From the NCBI GenBank assembly GCA_030015575.1, contig CM057338.1:634686189-634750188 (forward strand): DNA of 64,000 bases, given 5' to 3'. Below are positions 44,978 to 56,690 of this stretch, piece by piece. The notes beneath the pieces are model-generated. The model was given only the letters and a program-made list of their open reading frames with translations, had not been told where the DNA came from and made no database searches. A program made the translations under genes and the position numbers. This DNA is from Agapanthus africanus (Eukaryota; Streptophyta; Magnoliopsida; Asparagales; Amaryllidaceae). Within the stretch, counting starts at the first letter, position 1, and each line of letters opens with the position of its first letter.

Positions 44978-47206
44978 TGTTAGTTATATGTATGCCCTAG
45001 AGGCCATTACTGTACATTGGATGTATATTGTAGTGGATGCTGGGACATATGTAGGTAGGACTTTCTTGCTCGACATGATAGTACGCTATCTGGTTGCTCT
45101 TTGTCTTAACATGTATACTTTCTGTCTCTCTGATTACATGTTGATAAAGCCCTTAGGATGAGTACTCGACTTCCAGGACTATGATGCAGATCATACTAGT
45201 GGGGCCTGGGTAGTCAATGAGTACATCCTTCATTGTTCCTAGTCGTGGGAATATCGAGACGGGGCATCGATATTCCAGAGTAGACTAGCGTATATCTTCT
45301 CGACCCATGTGATGGGCGATGGATGATCCCATATCCATTGGTGTTTGACATCGGAGATGGTATGCGGGTGCTCAGTGCAGACTGGGTACACTGAACGGAC
45401 TCGCCGAGAACTCCCAGATGGTATTATACCTCACGTCAGATGGCAGTTCTCTGGTGACACTGGTACAGCTTAGTCTGTTAACCCGAGATCGTCATAGAGT
45501 CTTGTGTGTCTCCCACTGTGCTTTGATTTCCACCCTACCACGGCTCTACTGAGTCGTGCAAACAGGTGGTTTTTGGGTACAGTCCCGATTCACATGGAGG
45601 CAATGAGCGATAGGAGGGGATTCGTCTCTCCCGGTATTGGGGGTTGATGTTGCGCAATGCACGACTGGCCATAACAGGAAATCCCTGGCCAGGGTTGCAG
45701 TGATATACTGGTAAGAGTTATCAGTAGTTTCACGAATGTTATGGACCTCAAGTCGGCATGACTCATCAAGCTATTGGGGTCTGACGTTTTACCACCCCTA
45801 GGCAAGATATGCGACATATCAGACGAACAGACCGGACTGTACGGTAAGTGTTACTGGTTGGATTCACAGGAGTGTGAGCGGGCTTGCTCGTCGATCTTCT
45901 GATCGCTCAATACCCGGGTGGCCGTTACGTTTAGCAGACCGCTTGCGGCTTGTGGGTGTTTGATATGATCATCATCTGCTGCCGGCGTATTGACGAGTCT
46001 TTAGAGTCCTACACAGAGGTTTCCTGGCTCAAGCGAAACGAAATACGAGCGCATATGAGATATGTGCGGGACCGAGAATAATGCGTGTATGTGATACTGT
46101 ATTTCATTCTCGCGATGAATGTGTCGAATGGTTGTATGCGATATAACCTAGTTATCGAATCAAGGATTGATTCGATAAGCCGATACATTGGATACTAGCC
46201 GGTTATATGCGATATGACCGGATCATTGAATCAAGTGTTGATTTAATGATTTAATGTATAATTATATATTTGATATATTACTTTGCATTAAGTAGTATTG
46301 GTTCACTTTAAATGGATTTACTCACTTGGTTTGTGCACATTGTATATGTGATATATTTTGTGCACATGATTGTATCATGTTTGATGATACATGCAAGCTA
46401 GGGTTAGTGTAGAGAATTAGACCATGGTTAAGTTTATGATTAGGGTTTTCTTTTTATTTACTTATTCATTTATTTATTCTTTTTGTTTATTTTGGAAAAG
46501 AAAATGATAAAGAATATAGAATGGTGGCTTGATTTGTTTGTAGTTGAAGTTTCTTGAAACTTTGACTAAGTCACCATTCTTGTCTCATCCTTAACCCTAA
46601 CCATTCAAGTTAACCATGGTCCATTCTCTACAACTAACCAAGGGTTAGTAAATGATAAGTATTGATTTATTTATCATTTACATAATATACTTGTCATAAT
46701 TCTTTTATCATCTTCTTCTTCATCTTCAACTTGAAGAAAGCTTGCACCATCAATGGCAACTAGCCAAAATGAGTGAGAAATCCAAATCTAAAGTCTACCC
46801 ACTTCCTATTTCTTCATCCTATACCTCTTGCCAAGTTGTATAGGGTGTTTCCTTCACAAGTTTTCAAGACTTGGTGAAGTTGGAGTTTGTTCTAGCGATG
46901 CCTCGACGTAGATCATCTTCGGTATCGTCGTCGATGACCTAGCCCGTTTTTCTCCGATGAAGCCGACGCTAGAGCCCAAGATATGATTTGGACAGCGAGG
47001 GGACTTCATCACGGAGCCTAGGAGGTGGTGGACCGGATCTACAAAGGTTGTAGCCCCTTTCCTTTAGCTATATTTCCGTTTACTAGCTTGCTTCGCCTTG
47101 ATTTCTAGTTAACGATCCATATTAGGATTTGTAGGCACAAGGAATTTTTGATTTGTGCATGTTAGATCACTTGTGAGACTCCATTAGAGTGCCTAGGAAC
47201 CCTACA
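44978..47206 (+). repeat. 3' LTR of Copia-B2 (2.2 kb)
   Basis: Starts TGTTAGTTATATG, ends AACCCTACA, and is followed by TGGTT. Confidence 0.92.
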
Positions 47207-47211
47207 TGGTT
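47207..47211. other. Target-site duplication TGGTT, right copy
   Basis: Pairs with 36565-36569. Confidence 0.92.
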
Positions 47212-48061
47212 TAAGCCAGATCCTAGTATATGTTTGGGGATTGGTTTTATCTCATTGTATTCGTATTCCTCGGAACATGGATACGGGTGTGTATGCACAG
47301 TTGACTGAGGCAGAGGCAGAGGACTTTCATTAGGGTTAATGACCGTTGTCTTTTTCTTAACCCTAATGTATATGTGAAATATGATTATTAATATTAATTA
47401 ATTATAATTGTGTTATGGTTAGGTTTGTTGACCATTTGACTATGGTTGACTTGTTAACCTATGTTGACATATTGACCATCATCATTTCACATGAAAGATG
47501 CTCTTTGATTCTTGCAAAATTCATTAATGTGAAATGATAATGGTCATTTCAAGTTAACCATCACTATTATCTTTGGTTAATTATTTAATTATCATAATTC
47601 ACATGTATGCGAGAATGGTTGATATTATCCTCATTCTCTCTTATCCTCTTCTTCTCTCTCAAAGCTCTCCCCTCTCATGAGTTGAGAACCATTTTGCTTT
47701 TGAGATAAAACACCAAAATTACTCTCTACTCATCCTAAGGTTCTAGGTTTAGCACACCAAGCACTTTAGTTACCTCTAGTTGAGGTAGGAGCCAAAGGTA
47801 GAGGCCCTCGGGTGGATCTTTCTTCGGCAAGAGAAGGCAACGAGGAGGACCCGTTCATCCCACTCCAAGGAGTAAGAAGAGAAGGAGTTCAAGACTTAGG
47901 TATAACCCTTTAACTGAGTAGCTAAATCTTTTAGCATGGTTGTTAGTTTTTGTTTAGCAAAGATCCTCCTTTTAGTCCATGTTGCCTTGAGTTCTAAAAA
48001 TCGATTTTTTATACCGTTTCTGCCTCTCCGTATGCACCGGGGTGGGCAACGTAGACTTACA
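47212..48061 (+). repeat. 5' LTR of Copia-3, right part
   Basis: Continues the LTR from 36569 (TAAGCCAGATCCTAGTATA, as in the Copia-1 LTR) and ends GTAGACTTACA, followed by the primer site. Confidence 0.85.
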
Positions 48062-48062
48062 G

Positions 48063-48074
48063 TGGTATCAGAGC
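48063..48074 (+). other. Primer binding site of Copia-3
   Basis: TGGTATCAGAGC, one base after the LTR end. Confidence 0.92.
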
Positions 48075-50135
48075 CTAGCTAAATACAAACTAGCAAGTTA
48101 GCAAAGTATCTAGAATTTCGATCGGAGAAAAATCGCAAAACACGTTCGAAAAACCTAACTTTCTGCCGATTTTTAAACCTGCTTTAAAAATAATTAATCA
48201 TACACTAAAAATCGGTTCAGGGTTTTTAAAGAATACCCAAGAAAATGGATCCAGTGACTCGGTCAACGCGCCGTGGAACCGCGGCAAGAGCATGCTCTTG
48301 CCGCGGATCCGCGGCCGAGTTGCCTCGGCCATAGGTCATTTTTCTTACAGTGTTCTTATAATGGTGTTTTGGGATTTTTAGAATGGTTTGTTTCTGCCCA
48401 GAATTTCTAGAGAACAAATTTGTGTTTGGGGTGGTTACAAATCCGTATTTTGATCGAAGTTCTATAGACTTTAGCTAATGGGTTATATATGTGATGTGAT
48501 ATATGCACTGAACGTCAACTAATCTCTATACGTCGATTAGTGGGGTTGTGCATATCTGTGATCTGTAATGTTGATGGTTTGTGTATATGAATTCGTTGGA
48601 TTGTCGCGGATGAATAGCCGGGGGGTTGTGAGATGAGAGTCTTCTTTTTCTTTCAATTCATGTAATTTGTAATTGATGTAATATTATTCATATGGTCGCA
48701 CAACCGGGATGGGGTTGTAGCCGTCATTGTATAATTTCTATTACTGTTTTTGCTCCTAGGATAGATCCAAGGTGGGGTGCACAAACTACCGGGTACCTCG
48801 AAGTGCCGAGTGGCCTACTCACGTTGTTGAGAGAGGTTGCTTCACTTCGGGTACTTGGCGGGTAGTTTGCCTCACCCGTAGGGGTCTAGGGTGGGGTTTG
48901 GCTATTCATCATGACCGTGTAATCCGTCTTTCATTACAGGTTCGAACGAAACGCGGATTCCTAGTATATCCAATGTTTTCATCTGTGATCTGGAATGGCT
49001 ATCATTGCATCTGACGAATGTTCATATCTATATGATATCTATTTAGGCGTTGCTTATGTTTTGCATCCGCGGTAGTCCAGCCCTTGCTCTGTCGTTAGTT
49101 AAGTAACCTAACGGGTGATGACGGGACCGCGTGGCGAATGCGGATGGCATAAGCGTACGTCATATTTTCGTTGTTCTCTGCAATGGTAGGATTAATTGAT
49201 GGGACGCATTAAATTAATGCAAGAAAATAAACCAAAGTTAAAGTCGTTGGAACAATTTCAAAACCACTCGGTTCTTTTTCAAAACAACTTTTAAACGCGG
49301 AGCTTAAACCACTCCTTTTAAAAGCTATCTCGTTCCATCGATTATATCAAGTTCACTACGTTCACGGTTTCGCCAAAACCATTTGTAGCCCTCCGTCGTT
49401 TCACATGGATAGTTAATAGTATTCAAGCTATGTTTGTTGGCCAAAGTCAAGGCATAGTGATTGGTAGCTATTGGGTATTCATGTGCAGCATAGATAGATG
49501 TGTTGGCTTGGGACAGTCGTACTGTCTTATTGGCCAAAGTCAAGGGTAGGTACGGGTGGGTTCAAATTAACCTGGAGAATGACAGGTAGAACTTGACATG
49601 TGACTTATGATTTGTTGGCCAAAGTCAAGGTCCTAAGAGCATGGGGCAAAAATCCACATCGGGAGTTTCAAAAGAAACTGAAACTTGCTAGCGCTGCATA
49701 CCATTTGGAGTGTGATGATTCTGGTAGGATTCCTTCAGTTTTGTCACATGATGATATTTGGATCCCGGTCCTACTGTGAGTATATGCTACTCCTCCGGAA
49801 CTTTCTCACTTAACGATCAATGCTATAAACCAAGTAGGTGTCTAGAAAGGTGTTAGCGGGGCTACACCCACAGGGAAAAGAGATTATTTAATTAAGGAAC
49901 TTCGCGAAAGCGTTGGAAAACCTCCCTCGAAGTACCAACACTGGCCTGGCTGAACGGTTAAGCAAATATTGTACGGTGAGATTGATCCCGACTAATTCTT
50001 CCTTTTTGGTTTGAGGAGGGATTCGAGAGACAGTGGGAGCCATCATGTTTAGACAAATTAAAACCACTCTAAACTTGCAAGAGCATCATGCTAAAGTGTT
50101 TCTTCTCTCTCTCCTAATTGTAGCAACCAAGCATC
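48075..50135 (+). other. Copia-3 untranslated leader (2.1 kb)
   Basis: Carries a 28 bp perfect palindrome (48279-48306), three TTGGCCAAAGTCAA dyads (about 49437, 49530, 49615), and a pyrimidine tract with AG at 50122-50123 just before the gag ATG. It lacks the extra segment of about 1 kb seen in Copia-B. Non-coding. Confidence 0.7.
48279..48306 (+). other. 28 bp perfect palindrome in Copia-3 leader
   Basis: Half-site CCGCGGCAAGAGCA reads the same on both strands around the centre CATG. It begins 204 nt after the primer site end and is flanked by further CCGCGG-type repeats. In RNA it would form a strong hairpin or pair with a second molecule. Confidence 0.85.
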
Positions 50136-52846
50136 ATGACCGGGCTTAAGTTACTACTAGATAAAAATATACTGACAGGGCCAAACTACAAAGATTAGCT
50201 CAGGAATGTCAAAATAGCAATCACTTATGACAAGTTGGGGTATCTCCTTATCACCAAAGCTCCCCCTGTCCCAGGTCCCAAAACCAGCGTCGCGGATAAG
50301 GAAATCCGTAAGACCTGGGAAATCGACTGCGCGAAGGCCAAGTGCCTCGTTCTTGCCTCTATGGACAACGAACATCAAAGGAGGCACGAGATGGACCTTT
50401 AATCCATATTTCTCCATACAAAAGAACTGTATGGAGAGCAATCCCGTATCGCCAGATACGAAGTCTCGAAAAAGTTGTTTTCGGTGAGATTGGCCGTCGG
50501 ATCATCGGTAGCGGAACACGTGCTTAAGATGATTGGCTATATTGAAGAGCTCACGGACCTTGGGACCACGTTAGAGAACGAGCTCTACACGGCCTTGATT
50601 CTCCAGTCCCTTCCTTCCACTTACGCCCAGTTTATCCTGAACTTCAACTTACAAGAAAAAGAAGTTGAACTTTCAGAACTCCTCAACATACTGAGGAGTG
50701 CAGAGGGCACCCTACAGAAAGGTAGGGAAACATCCACTTTGTTTGTAGGAGGATCTTCCTTTTCTAGGTCCAAGGCGAAAGCCAAGGGAAAGAAGAAGAA
50801 AACCCCCACCAAACCAAGGGACGGTGTTAGTAAAGTGGATACGAAGGGAAAGGCAAAGGCAACAAAGGTAGCGGGAAAGCTTGTAGGAAAGGAAGAGTGC
50901 TTTTACTGTCACAAGAGTGGACACTGGAAGAAAGATTGCTGCGCTTGGATGGCCAGAAACCAGGACCCGAAGCAAGTTGTGGCTTCGGCTTCAGGTGTGT
51001 ATATTATTGAAAACTGCCTATCAATAAACTCTACTTTCTGGGTATTGGATACCGGGTCAGGATCTCATAGCTGTAATTCCTTACAGGCACTGAGAAAGCG
51101 TAGGGTTTTGAAGGCAGATGATATGGCCCTCAGAGTTGCAAACGGAGCTACCATGGATGCTGAGGCCGTGGGGGACTATCACCTGGGATTGTCAGATGGA
51201 CACGTTTTGGTTTTGCGTAATTGTTATTTTGTACCCAATGCAACCTGTAATATCATTTCTGTATCTTTAATATCTAAAGAAGGTTATGAATTTGCATTTG
51301 TAAGCAATGTTGTAAACATTCACCTTAATCATGTTCTGATTGGGTCAGGTACATTAAGAAATGGTATATACGTATTAAACTAACCACAGATTTTCAATGT
51401 CCAGAATACACACAAAAGAATGTCTCCAGAAATCATTCATGCTTTCTTATGGCATTGTAGACTGGGTCACGTCAATGGGAGAAGATTGACGAAGTTACAT
51501 ACAGAAGGATATTTGGATCCGTTTGAATATCAATCATATGCAACTTGTCAATCCTGTCTCAAAGGAAAGATGACGAAGACTCCGTTCACTGGACACGGAG
51601 TAAGAGCGAGCGAGCTCTTGGGGCTCGTACACAGCGATGTGTGCGGTCCAATGTCTACACATGCGTGAAACGGTTATTCTTACTTAATTACTTTTACGGA
51701 TGACTTTTCAAGGTACGGATATGTCTTCTTATTGAAACATAAATCCGAAGCCTTTGGAAAATTCCAGGAATATAAGAATGAAGTAGAAAAACAAACAGGC
51801 AAAAGTATCAAGAGGCCGAGATCTGATCGAGGTGGTGAATACTTGAGTGCCGAGTTCCTGGATTACTTAAAAGAGAATGGAATTCTCTCTCAGCTTACTC
51901 TTCCATACACTCCACAACATAACGGTGTATCAGAGAGACGGAACCGAACCCTATTGGATATGGTACGTTCCATGATGAGTAACGCTGAGTTACCGCGATC
52001 ATTCTGGGGATATGCGCTAGAATCAGCTGCATACCTTTTGAACCGAGTTCCAACTAAGACTGTGCCTACTACATCATATCAGATGTGGTGTTGGAAGAAA
52101 CCCTATCTTAAGCACATTATGACATGGGGATGTCCAGCTTTTGTCAAAAAGCAGCATGCGGAAAAACTCGAGGCACGCTCAGTACAGTGCAAGTTTGTGG
52201 GATATCCAAAGAACTCCAAGGAATATTTCTTCTATTGCGCAGAGGAACAAAAGGTTTTTGTTTCTCGTCATGTCCACTTCTTAGAAACTGAGTTTTTGGA
52301 AAATCAAATAAGTGGGAGCGCAATAGAACTAGAAGAAATTCCAGAACCACAAGCTATTACTAAAAGCTTAGTAGAACCTGAGGGTTCGAAAGAACACGAC
52401 ATTCCCGTGCTGCTCCGCAGAAGTAGTAGGCAGTCTCATCCGCCCGAGAGATACTACGGTTTTCTCATAGACGGGGATAGAGAGGATTGCATCATTGATA
52501 ATGATGAGCCAACTAGCTTCCAGCGGACCATTCAGAGCGTTGACTCGGTAAAATGGCTGGATGCAATGCGGACCGAAATGGAGTCCATGTACACCAACAA
52601 AGTATGGACTTTGGACGTTGCTCCAGAAGGGGTAAAACCCGTAGGCTGCAAATGGATCTTCAAAAGGAAGATTGGTGTAGATGGACTGGTTGAAACCTAT
52701 AAGGCTAGACTTGTTGCAAGGGGTTTCCGTCAAAGACCTGGTTTGGACTATGACGAAACCTTTTCTCCAGTGGCTATGCTCAAATCCATTCGGATCCTTC
52801 TTGCCATTGCTGCCTTCCACGATTATGAGATTTGGCAGATGGACGT
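50136..52846 (+). pseudogene. Copia-3 gag-pol polyprotein, truncated, four nonsense codons
   Basis: One continuous frame of about 903 codons encodes the capsid protein and replication enzymes of a Ty1/copia element. In order: gag with zinc knuckle C-x2-C-x4-H-x4-C (255-268); aspartic protease D-T-G-S-G-S (from Asp305); GAG-pre-integrase finger (HCRLGH from His440, Cys471, Cys474); integrase catalytic Asp501, Asp564, Glu600, with the last two 35 residues apart (D,D-35-E); integrase C-terminal region; RT start through W-Q-M-D (Asp903, first catalytic Asp). The gene order INT before RT is diagnostic of copia. Breaks: TAG at 50196, TAA at 50400, TAA at 51381, TGA at 51666, and truncation by TR-GAG-1. 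There is no frameshift. The start is the ATG after a CT tract and AG; the first stop lies where related gag proteins usually have Trp. It is the best-preserved coding copy in the window. Confidence 0.92.
52842..52846. other. Putative target site GACGT of TR-GAG-1
   Basis: The five bases of Copia-3 RT directly before the TR-GAG-1 LTR. The partner copy is expected right of the window. Confidence 0.5.
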
Positions 52847-53276
52847 TGTAGGGTGTTTTTCATCACCCCATTGAGATGGGAATACGTGCGCACTTGTCAG
52901 GCGTACTACAGATTCCCCCTTCCTGGGGTAGGCCGGGGTTTATTGATTGTGGGGATCCGAATCTCCGGCAGCCGCGGACTAAGCTGCCGTTAATTACCCC
53001 CCGCCTTTGGAGCGAGGGAACCTCCGATTGACGGGTTAAACTGGTCATGCGAACTCAATGTGCAGTGTACGTGTGTTGTGTTTTGAAAAGGGGGTTTGGA
53101 TAGATCGGGAGCGACGCAGAGTTTTTACGGGGGTCCCGCTACCCGGATAGCGGGCTGGGGGTCAAGGGGGCGAGCAGCCCCCTTGCGGGGTGCGGGGCAG
53201 CTCCCCGTTAGAAATTTTTTCCTAACAGAGCCAGTGTCGTGGAGTATGTGTATGCGTACATATGTATGCATATGTG

Positions 53277-53307
<31 letters not shown>

Positions 53308-54676
53308 ATATATATAAGGGGAAAAAACATCCAAAGGGTGCATGGGGGCCAGCGCCTCGAGTGCTGTTCGCTTAGGTGCTGTGCGCTCAGGCGCTAGAAT
53401 ACCACATGTCGGCACGTAGGCACTGGACGCTTGAGCGCAAGCGCGCCATGTTTCGGTACGTGGGCACTTTACGCTTCAGCGCCTGACGCTCGAGCGCATG
53501 TGCGCCACATGTCGGCACGGGAGCGACTTGCGCTTGAGCGCTGGGCGCTTGAGCGCTGGGCGCTTTAGCGCAAGCGTGCCACGTGTCGGTACGGGGGTGA
53601 CTTATGCCCGAGCGCTTGCGCTTGAGCGCAAGCATGCCATGTGTCGGCACGGGGGCGACTTGCGCCCGAGTGCTTGTGCTTGAGCGCCAGCGCGCCACAT
53701 ATCAGCACCGGGGGGACTTGCGCTCGAGAGCTTGCGCGCCACGTGTCGGCACCGGGGCGACTTGCGCTCGAGCGTTTGCGCTTGAGCGCAAGCACGCCAC
53801 GTGCCGGCATATGGACGCATTGCACTTGAGCGTAGGGTGCTGTATTGCAAACGCGCCACGTGTCGGCACGTGGGCGCTTTGCGCTCGAGCGCTGAGCGCT
53901 TGAGCACAAGCGTGCCACGTGTCGGCACGCGGGCACTCTGCGCTTGAGCACCGGCGAGAAAAGGAGGCTTTTAGCATAGAACCAGAAGCTATGCTTCAAA
54001 AAAAGGAAATATTTATTATATATTTATATGGAGTTAAACTCCTAGGATATTTTGAAGCTGATGAAGGGGGGTTTTTCTTCTTCCTCATATTGTTTGGCCA
54101 GATCTTGAATATCAAGAAGTAGGAGATTTTAAAAATCACTCCTTTTTTAGATCTGATGGGAGATCTGAGTTCCCTTTTATGGGTTTTGTGGTGGAAAGCT
54201 ACTTAGTTTTGGAAAAGAAAGAGTAAAACTCTTGATTTAATTCAAAAGAAATGAGAAGGTTTAGAACCTTGGAGAAGGAGCAGGAGGCATAAAGAACCCT
54301 AGTTTTTTTTGGGGTGGAATGGAAAAGTGTTACTTTATTCATCATCATGTTGCCTTTTATAGGCTTGCATATTTGCATATAGCCCCTTGGGCTTTACAAA
54401 ATGGCATTTTGCCTATCCCATGGCTCATGTGCCATTTCATTTTTGCACATAAGCCATGGGCTTATAAAATATTGGCTTTTTGCCCATTTTGCATACATTC
54501 ATGTTTAAAAAATTACATAATAATTATTTATTACATGATTTTGTCGTTGCCATGGGGAGGTTGGCCGTGGGCTTGACTTGGGCATGGGTCCGCTTGACCT
54601 GGGCTTGGGTCCACCTGGCTTGTGGTTGACTTTGATTTTGACTTGGTCAACCGGCGTGTAAATTTTTACCCCAACA
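52847..54676 (-). repeat. 3' LTR of TR-GAG-1 (1.8 kb)
   Basis: In plus orientation it runs TGTAGGGTG...ACCCCAACA. It includes a TATATATGTGTGTG simple repeat (about 53276-53318), a G-box array (53390-53950) and an AT-rich half. Many CG positions of the array read TG or CA here compared with the right LTR. Confidence 0.9.
53390..53950. repeat. G-box tandem array (about 10 units) in TR-GAG-1 left LTR
   Basis: Units of about 45-60 bp, each a GCCACGTGTCGGCACG-like core plus a GCGCTTGAGCGC-like spacer. Cores lie near 53401, 53446, 53504, 53578, 53636, 53694, 53739, 53798, 53851 and 53914. About half retain CACGTG; others read CACATG or CATGTG. Confidence 0.85.
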
Positions 54677-54693
54677 AATTGCCCCCCATCAAT
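54677..54693 (-). other. Polypurine tract of TR-GAG-1
   Basis: The minus strand reads GATGGGGGGCAATT directly before the LTR start TGTTGGGG. This fixes minus-strand orientation independently of gag. Confidence 0.75.
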
Positions 54694-54883
54694 AAATGCA
54701 CACAGCATATGTGGGTCGTGTGCATGAAATTGATGGATCTTCTTTCATGTGCAGGTGACTTGCTTTGGTTCCCATTTTTGGGATGCACTGCCCTTTTTAC
54801 GACATGGACGGTCGGCGCTTGACGCTTCTCCGAGATGGAGTGTGTGTGGTAGACGTTTCTCTGGCCCAGAGTTATTTGGTAGA

Positions 54884-55995
54884 CGTGCCCCCGGCATGGA
54901 GTGTCGCGGGTCGTCTTGTCCCAGGCACGGAGTGTCGCGGGTCGTCTTGTCCCAGGCACGGAGTGTCGTTGATTTTTGACTTGTCCCCGACACGGAGTGT
55001 CGCTTGTCGACTTGTCCCCGGCACGGAGTGTCGCTGATGTTCTACTTGTCCCCGGCACGGAGTGTCGCTGATCGACTTTTCCCCGGCGCGGAGTGTCGCT
55101 GGTCGACTTTTCCCCGACACGGAGTGTCGCTGTTCGACTTTTCCCCGGCGTGGAGTGTCGGGTTGACTTTTCCCTGGCGCGGAGTGTCGCTGACCGACTT
55201 TTCCCCGGCGCGGAGTGTCACTAGCCGACTTTTCCCCGGCACGGAGTGTCGCTGATCGACTTTTCCCCGGTGCGGAGTGTCGGGTTGACATTTCCCCGGT
55301 ACGGAGTGTCGCTGATCGACTTTTCCCCAGTGCGGAGTGTCGCTGGTCGACTTTTCCCCGGCACGGAGTGTCGCTGTTCGACTTTTCCCCGGCGCGGAGT
55401 GTCGCTGGTTGACTTTTCCCCGGCACGGAGTGTCGCTGCTCGACTTTTCCCCGGCGCGGAGTGTCGCGGGTTGACTTTTCCCCTGCACGGAGTGTCGCTG
55501 ATCGACTTTTCCCCAGCGCGGAGTGTCGCTGATCGACTTTTCCCCGGCGCGGAATGTCAGGTTGACTTTTCCTCGGCACGGAGTTTCGCTGATCGACTTT
55601 TCCCCGGCGCAGAGTGTCGGGTTGACTTTTTCCCGGCGCGGAGTGTCGCTGGTCGACTTTTCCCCGGCGCGGAGTGTCCGGTTGACTTTTCCCCGGCACG
55701 AACTGTCGCTGATCGACTTTTCCCCGGCGCGGAGTGTCGGGTTGACTTTACCTCGGCACGGAGTGTCGCTGATCGACTTTTCCCCGGCACGGAGTGTCGC
55801 TGGTTGACGTTTCCCCGGCACGGAGTGTCGCTGATCGACTTTTCCCCGGCACGGAGTGTCGAGTTGACTTTTCCCCAGCACGGAGTCTCGCTGATCGACT
55901 TTTCCCCGGCGCGGAGTGTCGCTGGTTAACGTTTCCCTGATGCAGAGTGTCTGTGTTGGACGTTTCCCCGATGCAGAGTGTCGCTTGTTGACGCA
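54884..55995. repeat. 31/29 bp minisatellite A (over 30 units)
   Basis: Unit core GACTTTTCCCCGGCGCGGAG with TGTCGCTGATC or TGTCGGGTT between cores. Because 31 is not a multiple of three, three units return to the starting frame, and several frames are open at once (336 codons at 55042-56052 minus, 227 codons at 55246-55929 plus). No known protein resembles the translations. Confidence 0.9.
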
Positions 55996-56054
55996 GAGGT
56001 CGATGTTGGAATTGATTGGCTTGATTTGTTTGATTTGAGTCGACATCAGCATTG

Positions 56055-56690
56055 CTATACTGGAATATGGTACCAGGAGCGAATCATCATCCGTCTTTGA
56101 GAGGATTTAGGAATTGGGGTTTTTGTTTGGCATCTGCATTGCTGCATTGGAATAATGCCAGGAGCAACTCATCATTTGCCCCGAGACGATTTAGGAATTG
56201 GTTTTTTTGGTTTGGCATCTGCATTGCTGCACTTGAATAATGCCAGGAGCAACTCATCATTTGCCCCGAGAGGATTTGAGAATTGGGTTTTTTTTTGTTT
56301 GGCATCTGCATTGCTGCACTGGAATAACGCCAGGAGCAACTCATCATTTGCCCCGGGAGGATTTAGGAATTGGTTTTTTTGGTTTGGCATCTGCATTGCT
56401 GCACTGGAATAATGCCAGGAGCAACTCATCATTTTCCCCGAGAGGATTTGGGAATTGTTTTTTTTTTGTTTGGCATCTGCATTGCTGCACTGAAATAATG
56501 CCAGGAGCAACTAATCATTTTCCCCGAGAGGATTTGGGAATTGTTTTTTTTTGTTTGGCATCTACATTGCTGCACTAGAATAATGCCAGGAGCAACTCAT
56601 CATTTACCCCGAGAGGATTTGGGAATTGGTTTTTTTTTTGGCATCAGTATCGCTACACTGGAATATGGTACCAGGAGCGAATCATCATTT
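56055..56690. repeat. About 85 bp tandem repeat B (7-8 units)
   Basis: Units contain GGCATCTGCATTGCTGCACT, AATGCCAGGAGCAACTCATC and CCCCGAGAGGATTT, with a variable T-run (GGTTTTTTT). Diverged relatives occur at 57225-57540, 58921-58980 and 59390-59450. Confidence 0.88.

Larger units (their letters stand above)
36570..47206 (+). mobile_element. Copia-B2: complete but defective Ty1/copia element (10.6 kb)
   Basis: 5' LTR 36570-38797, two successive primer sites, leader, decayed gag-pol, polypurine tract and 3' LTR 44978-47206, with TGGTT duplications. It shares the gag deletion and the RT active-site lesion with Copia-B1, but its LTRs form a distinct subgroup (for example GGTTTGTGCACATTG in place of GATGTGCACATTG). 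Nested in the Copia-3 5' LTR. Confidence 0.92.
35400..52846 (+). mobile_element. Copia-3: Ty1/copia element interrupted by two insertions
   Basis: Components: 5' LTR 35400-36569 and 47212-48061 (split by Copia-B2; 2020 bp when the insert and one target copy are left out), primer site 48063-48074, leader to 50135, gag-pol from 50136, cut at 52846 by TR-GAG-1. The RT C-terminal half, RNase H and 3' LTR must lie beyond the window. The 5 bp before the LTR, GATAT, should recur after the missing 3' LTR. Confidence 0.88.

Noticed and set aside
53602-53999. Overlapping Cys/Arg/Thr-rich frames such as RADTWRACAQAQ on both strands, also at 62379-62990
   Set aside because: They translate the G-box array and appear in several frames with the repeat period.
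55042-56052. 336-codon frame as a protein gene
   Set aside because: The frame is a consequence of a stop-free 31 bp unit; other frames of both strands are open too. Listed only as a low-interest observation.
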